From: Pestalotiopsis fici W106-1
Lineage: Eukaryota; Ascomycota; Sordariomycetes; Amphisphaeriales; Sporocadaceae
Assembly (NCBI RefSeq): GCF_000516985.1
Contig: NW_006917092.1
Coordinates: 2,992,619-3,056,618, forward strand
Reading direction: 5' to 3'
DNA: 64,000 nucleotides
A model generated the notes under the pieces. That model saw nothing but the letters and a program-made list of their open reading frames with translations, ran no database searches and was not told the origin of the DNA. Positions within the stretch are counted from its first letter, which is position 1. Each line of letters begins with the position of its first letter. The position numbers and the translations under genes were made by a program. Below, piece by piece: positions 61,318-64,000 of the stretch.

Positions 61318-62395
61318 GATGTCGCCTACAGGCGCTGTTCTGTGTATAGCTGTGGATCACCGTGGGTCACTTCGCTACACGGGCGTAGGTATTGGGATGC
61401 ATTCATGGCGGTTTGGTGTGCATTCTCTCAGATCCGCTCGTATCGTCCAGGGCAACAACGCCTATCTATGTAGACATAGATACAATTGAACCTGATCTTG
61501 GGAACACGGAAAATGTGTCTTCAGTTGGCGGGGCTGAGTTTCTCGCACAACCGCATCAGATAACTGGTGAATACCATACTGCGTCTACAGACCATTAAAC
61601 GCGGGGTAATAATGCCTCCGATGCCGTCGAGTGGCTCTGTGCGACGGTGGAAATATGCCGTGCTACCTGAATGTGCCAACGCGGCTGGGGAGGAAGACCT
61701 CTGTCTCAGTGGTTGGATTGACGGCGCATATCTGTGACCACTTCCAATGTAGCTGTGTAAAGCAGCAGTCAAGGGTGGTGAATTGGTATAAGCTGCTATA
61801 GAGTACCTACCTACCTGCTAAACTTGCCGCATCAACACTTGAAGTTTCGGGCGATGAACCCCTTCCTATCCCAACTCAACCTTTGTACCCTAATTGAGAA
61901 ATGAAGACTGCTTTTGTCTGGTTCTTGGAACGCTGCACACGGGCAATCCAGGCGTAATTTCATTCGCTCAAATACTGATGCTGGAGTATCCCTTACAGGG
62001 CACATTTTAAAAGGTCCAGGCGGTTTGCTCTGCAGGTGGGGAGAATCAAATTCAGCGACCAGTACCTACTGTTCCCTCCACCACTGCTGCCTCTCACAAC
62101 AGCACCTTGTTTGCTGCAAGCCAGCCGCTACATCCACAATCCTTTGGCTGAGAGGGGCGTTTTGTGAATATATTTTTATTTTCATAGTGAAGCTTGATAT
62201 AATCGCTTCTTAGGTATAAATGACCGGAGCGCGCTTACCCGGAAAACATGCTTTAGAGCCTTTAGATTTAGTGCTGCTCGCTAGTAGCGGCTTTCACTTT
62301 ACCCGGAGCATGCCACTTTCTTTCCCACTACATGGAGCTCCAACACGCTCTCATCATGCGTAACATCATCGCATTCTACTTTGCAACTCCGAGTA
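61318..62395. other. Divergent intergenic region, no supported gene
   Basis: Lies between the start codons of the STAND gene and the shikimate dehydrogenase-like gene, so it should hold both promoters. No coding signal is seen. Confidence 0.45.
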
Positions 62396-63455
62396 ATGGC
62401 TGACACGCGGGGAAAACAGTCGAGTCAACGACGTGGCTTTCTCTTCGGTCGGAACATAACAAAATCGCTATCTCCTCTGTTACATGGTACTGTCTTCGCA
62501 GAGCTCGACTTGGATTGGTCCTATGAACGTGTAGACACCGACGATATTGACTTGGTGTTACGATGCTTGCAGGATGAAAATCTATATGGTATGCTTAGCC
62601 CAACACCTCGGAAATACACACTTAATAATTGACAATAATATCAGGCGCGGCAGTGACGATGCCCCATAAAGTCGCAATCATGAAGCACTTGGATGTCCTT
62701 ACTGAAATCTGTCGGGACGTTGGTGCCTGCAACACCATTTTCGTCACCATGGAAGAGGGACGCCGCATCCTTTGCGGTACCAATACAGACGTGCTTGGTG
62801 TAAAGGAGGCGTTCTATCGAAATGTTTCTGAGCCACACAAGACCTTCGAAGACCGACCAGTGATGGTCATAGGTAGCGGAGGTGCTGCACGGAGCGCCGT
62901 ATACGCTGCCCAGAAGTGGATGCGTGCTACTCAAATATATCTCGTCAATCGGGACGACCTGGAAACCCAAAGTCTCTTGGCCGAATGTGAGGCGGCGGCC
63001 AACGGCAGTATCCTTCAGCATATCAACAATCTCAACCAAGCAGATGACCTCCCAACTCCAGGTGCCATAATCTCTTGCATTCCGGATTTTGCCCCCCAAA
63101 CTCATGGCGAGAAGCTTGTCAGAGACATCATGCAAGTCTTTCTACGACGAAGTGATAAAGGCGCCATCCTCGACATGTGCTATAATCCGACTCCAAACAC
63201 TGCGATTAGCAGAATCGCCAAGCAAGAAGGCTGGCAAGTAATTGCAGGCACTGAAATGCTAATATGGCAAGGCTTAGAGCAGGTAAGATGTTGTTATGCC
63301 CATGGTTTCATAGCCCACGCAGCACCCGCTAATATTTGAGCCTCAAGGACACGTACTGGACCGGTCGGCCAATTGAGGAATTGCCAGTGCAGCAAGTCAA
63401 GACAGCCATTGCCAACAGGCTGGCATTGAACTTACAGACTGTAGTCAATGAATAA
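62396..63455 (+). CDS. Shikimate / quinate dehydrogenase-like protein
   Basis: Exons 62396-62588, 62645-63282 and 63348-63455, with introns of 56 and 65 bp, give 312 residues. The substrate-binding part has KSLSPLLHG and AAVTMPHK (Lys73, the catalytic-type lysine); the acidic partner is in CGTNTDVLG. The NAD(P)-binding domain has GSGGAARSA. The final exon continues the helix from GLEQ and ends NLQTVVNE. The family oxidises shikimate or quinate or acts on related hydroxy acids; in most fungi the biosynthetic activity sits in the pentafunctional AROM protein, so stand-alone copies like this are catabolic or of unknown substrate. It converges on the partial gene at the window edge. Confidence 0.82.
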
Positions 63456-63654
63456 CGATATATTTTGGTATGAATGCTGAAAGGCATTGGTCACCACGAG
63501 ACTCATTCGCCCTCTCTGGCTATCGAGCTGCCTCTTTTCATCTCTTGTTTCCGTAGCAGATTCAAAATTACATCGCAGGATGAGACTCCGGAGGTCATAT
63601 CACCAATATATTGGAAATGGCTACATCAGCTTTGCGGCAAGATACGAAATCTCT

Positions 63655-64000
63655 CTATTTTCCTACCCACTCTGGCGTCGATCGCCCTCTCCGACCTGTA
63701 GGCACTTCCCAGCCAACGGGAGATGATTCAAATTTGAATGCAGGCGCAAGAATCCTTAAATCCTCGTCAATGCCGTACTCCTTGCCAGTCATTGTCAAAA
63801 AGTACTCGGGATGGTCAAAAATGTCCGGGCGAGTTCTCTGCATCGACTTGTGCGTTTTGCCAACAAGCACGCTCATGTCGTCATAGTGGCGAGGGCTGAA
63901 GTCGGGATCACGCGCCCTCAATTCCCGTTGCTGTTCATCAGTGTACATTCCCAGGTTGTAATACCAAATGTTGTACTGAGTCAAGCTTATGTCGATATCA
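63655..64000 (-). CDS. Partial gene, possibly a CaiB/BaiF family CoA-transferase (C-terminal part)
   Basis: The frame is open from the window edge to the stop at 63655, so the 5' part lies outside. The visible 114 residues begin DIDISLTQYNIWYYNLGMY and end RRGRSTPEWVGK, with APAFKFESSPVGWEVPTG near the end. The (V/I)D(V/I)SLTQ start and the Gly/Arg-rich PTGRRGRS end recall fungal class III CoA-transferases, but I hold this from memory of the family pattern and no catalytic residue is in view. It is clearly coding; the name is tentative. Confidence 0.5.
   Translation of the reverse strand, partial: DIDISLTQYNIWYYNLGMYTDEQQRELRARDPDFSPRHYDDMSVLVGKTHKSMQRTRPDIFDHPEYFLTMTGKEYGIDEDLRILAPAFKFESSPVGWEVPTGRRGRSTPEWVGK

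Overview
The window is nuclear DNA from a filamentous ascomycete (Pezizomycotina, probably Sordariomycetes). The evidence is short GT-AG introns (about 50-200 bp), a fungal Zn2Cys6 regulator, HET-domain and NACHT/STAND genes, a 2EXR protein, fungal L-rhamnose catabolic enzymes, and point-mutation decay of one gene that resembles RIP. The species cannot be named from sequence alone. Splice sites were read by eye and accepted only when donor, acceptor and reading phase agreed.

Layout. A mitochondrial-type serine hydroxymethyltransferase (1676-3488) comes first. Next is an accessory segment bounded by two diverged direct repeats of equal length (about 3754-4110 and 13834-14190). It holds a kinase-like FTA2-type gene, a divergently transcribed gene with a PD-(D/E)XK nuclease-like motif set, a large HET-domain gene ruined by stop codons but with no frame change, and a second small relic. 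After the second repeat comes a hypothetical gene with an apparent one-base frameshift (14346-15456), then about 7.5 kb with no gene I can support.

From 23 to 41 kb the content is metabolic and housekeeping: a CECR5/HDHD5-type HAD hydrolase, L-rhamnose 1-dehydrogenase and L-rhamnonate dehydratase (two steps of the non-phosphorylative L-rhamnose pathway), a Zn2Cys6 regulator with two possible N-termini, a zinc alcohol/formaldehyde-type dehydrogenase, and the U6 snRNP factor Prp24/SART3.

From 44 kb to the end the content is accessory again: a 2EXR protein with a very basic N-terminus, an O-methyltransferase, a small membrane protein, a coiled-coil protein with a duplicated segment upstream, a 13-exon cytochrome P450, a NACHT-type STAND protein, a shikimate/quinate dehydrogenase-like enzyme, and a partial gene that may be a CaiB/BaiF CoA-transferase. 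Only the two rhamnose genes have a clear joint function. The methyltransferase and P450 could serve secondary metabolism, but no synthase backbone gene is present.
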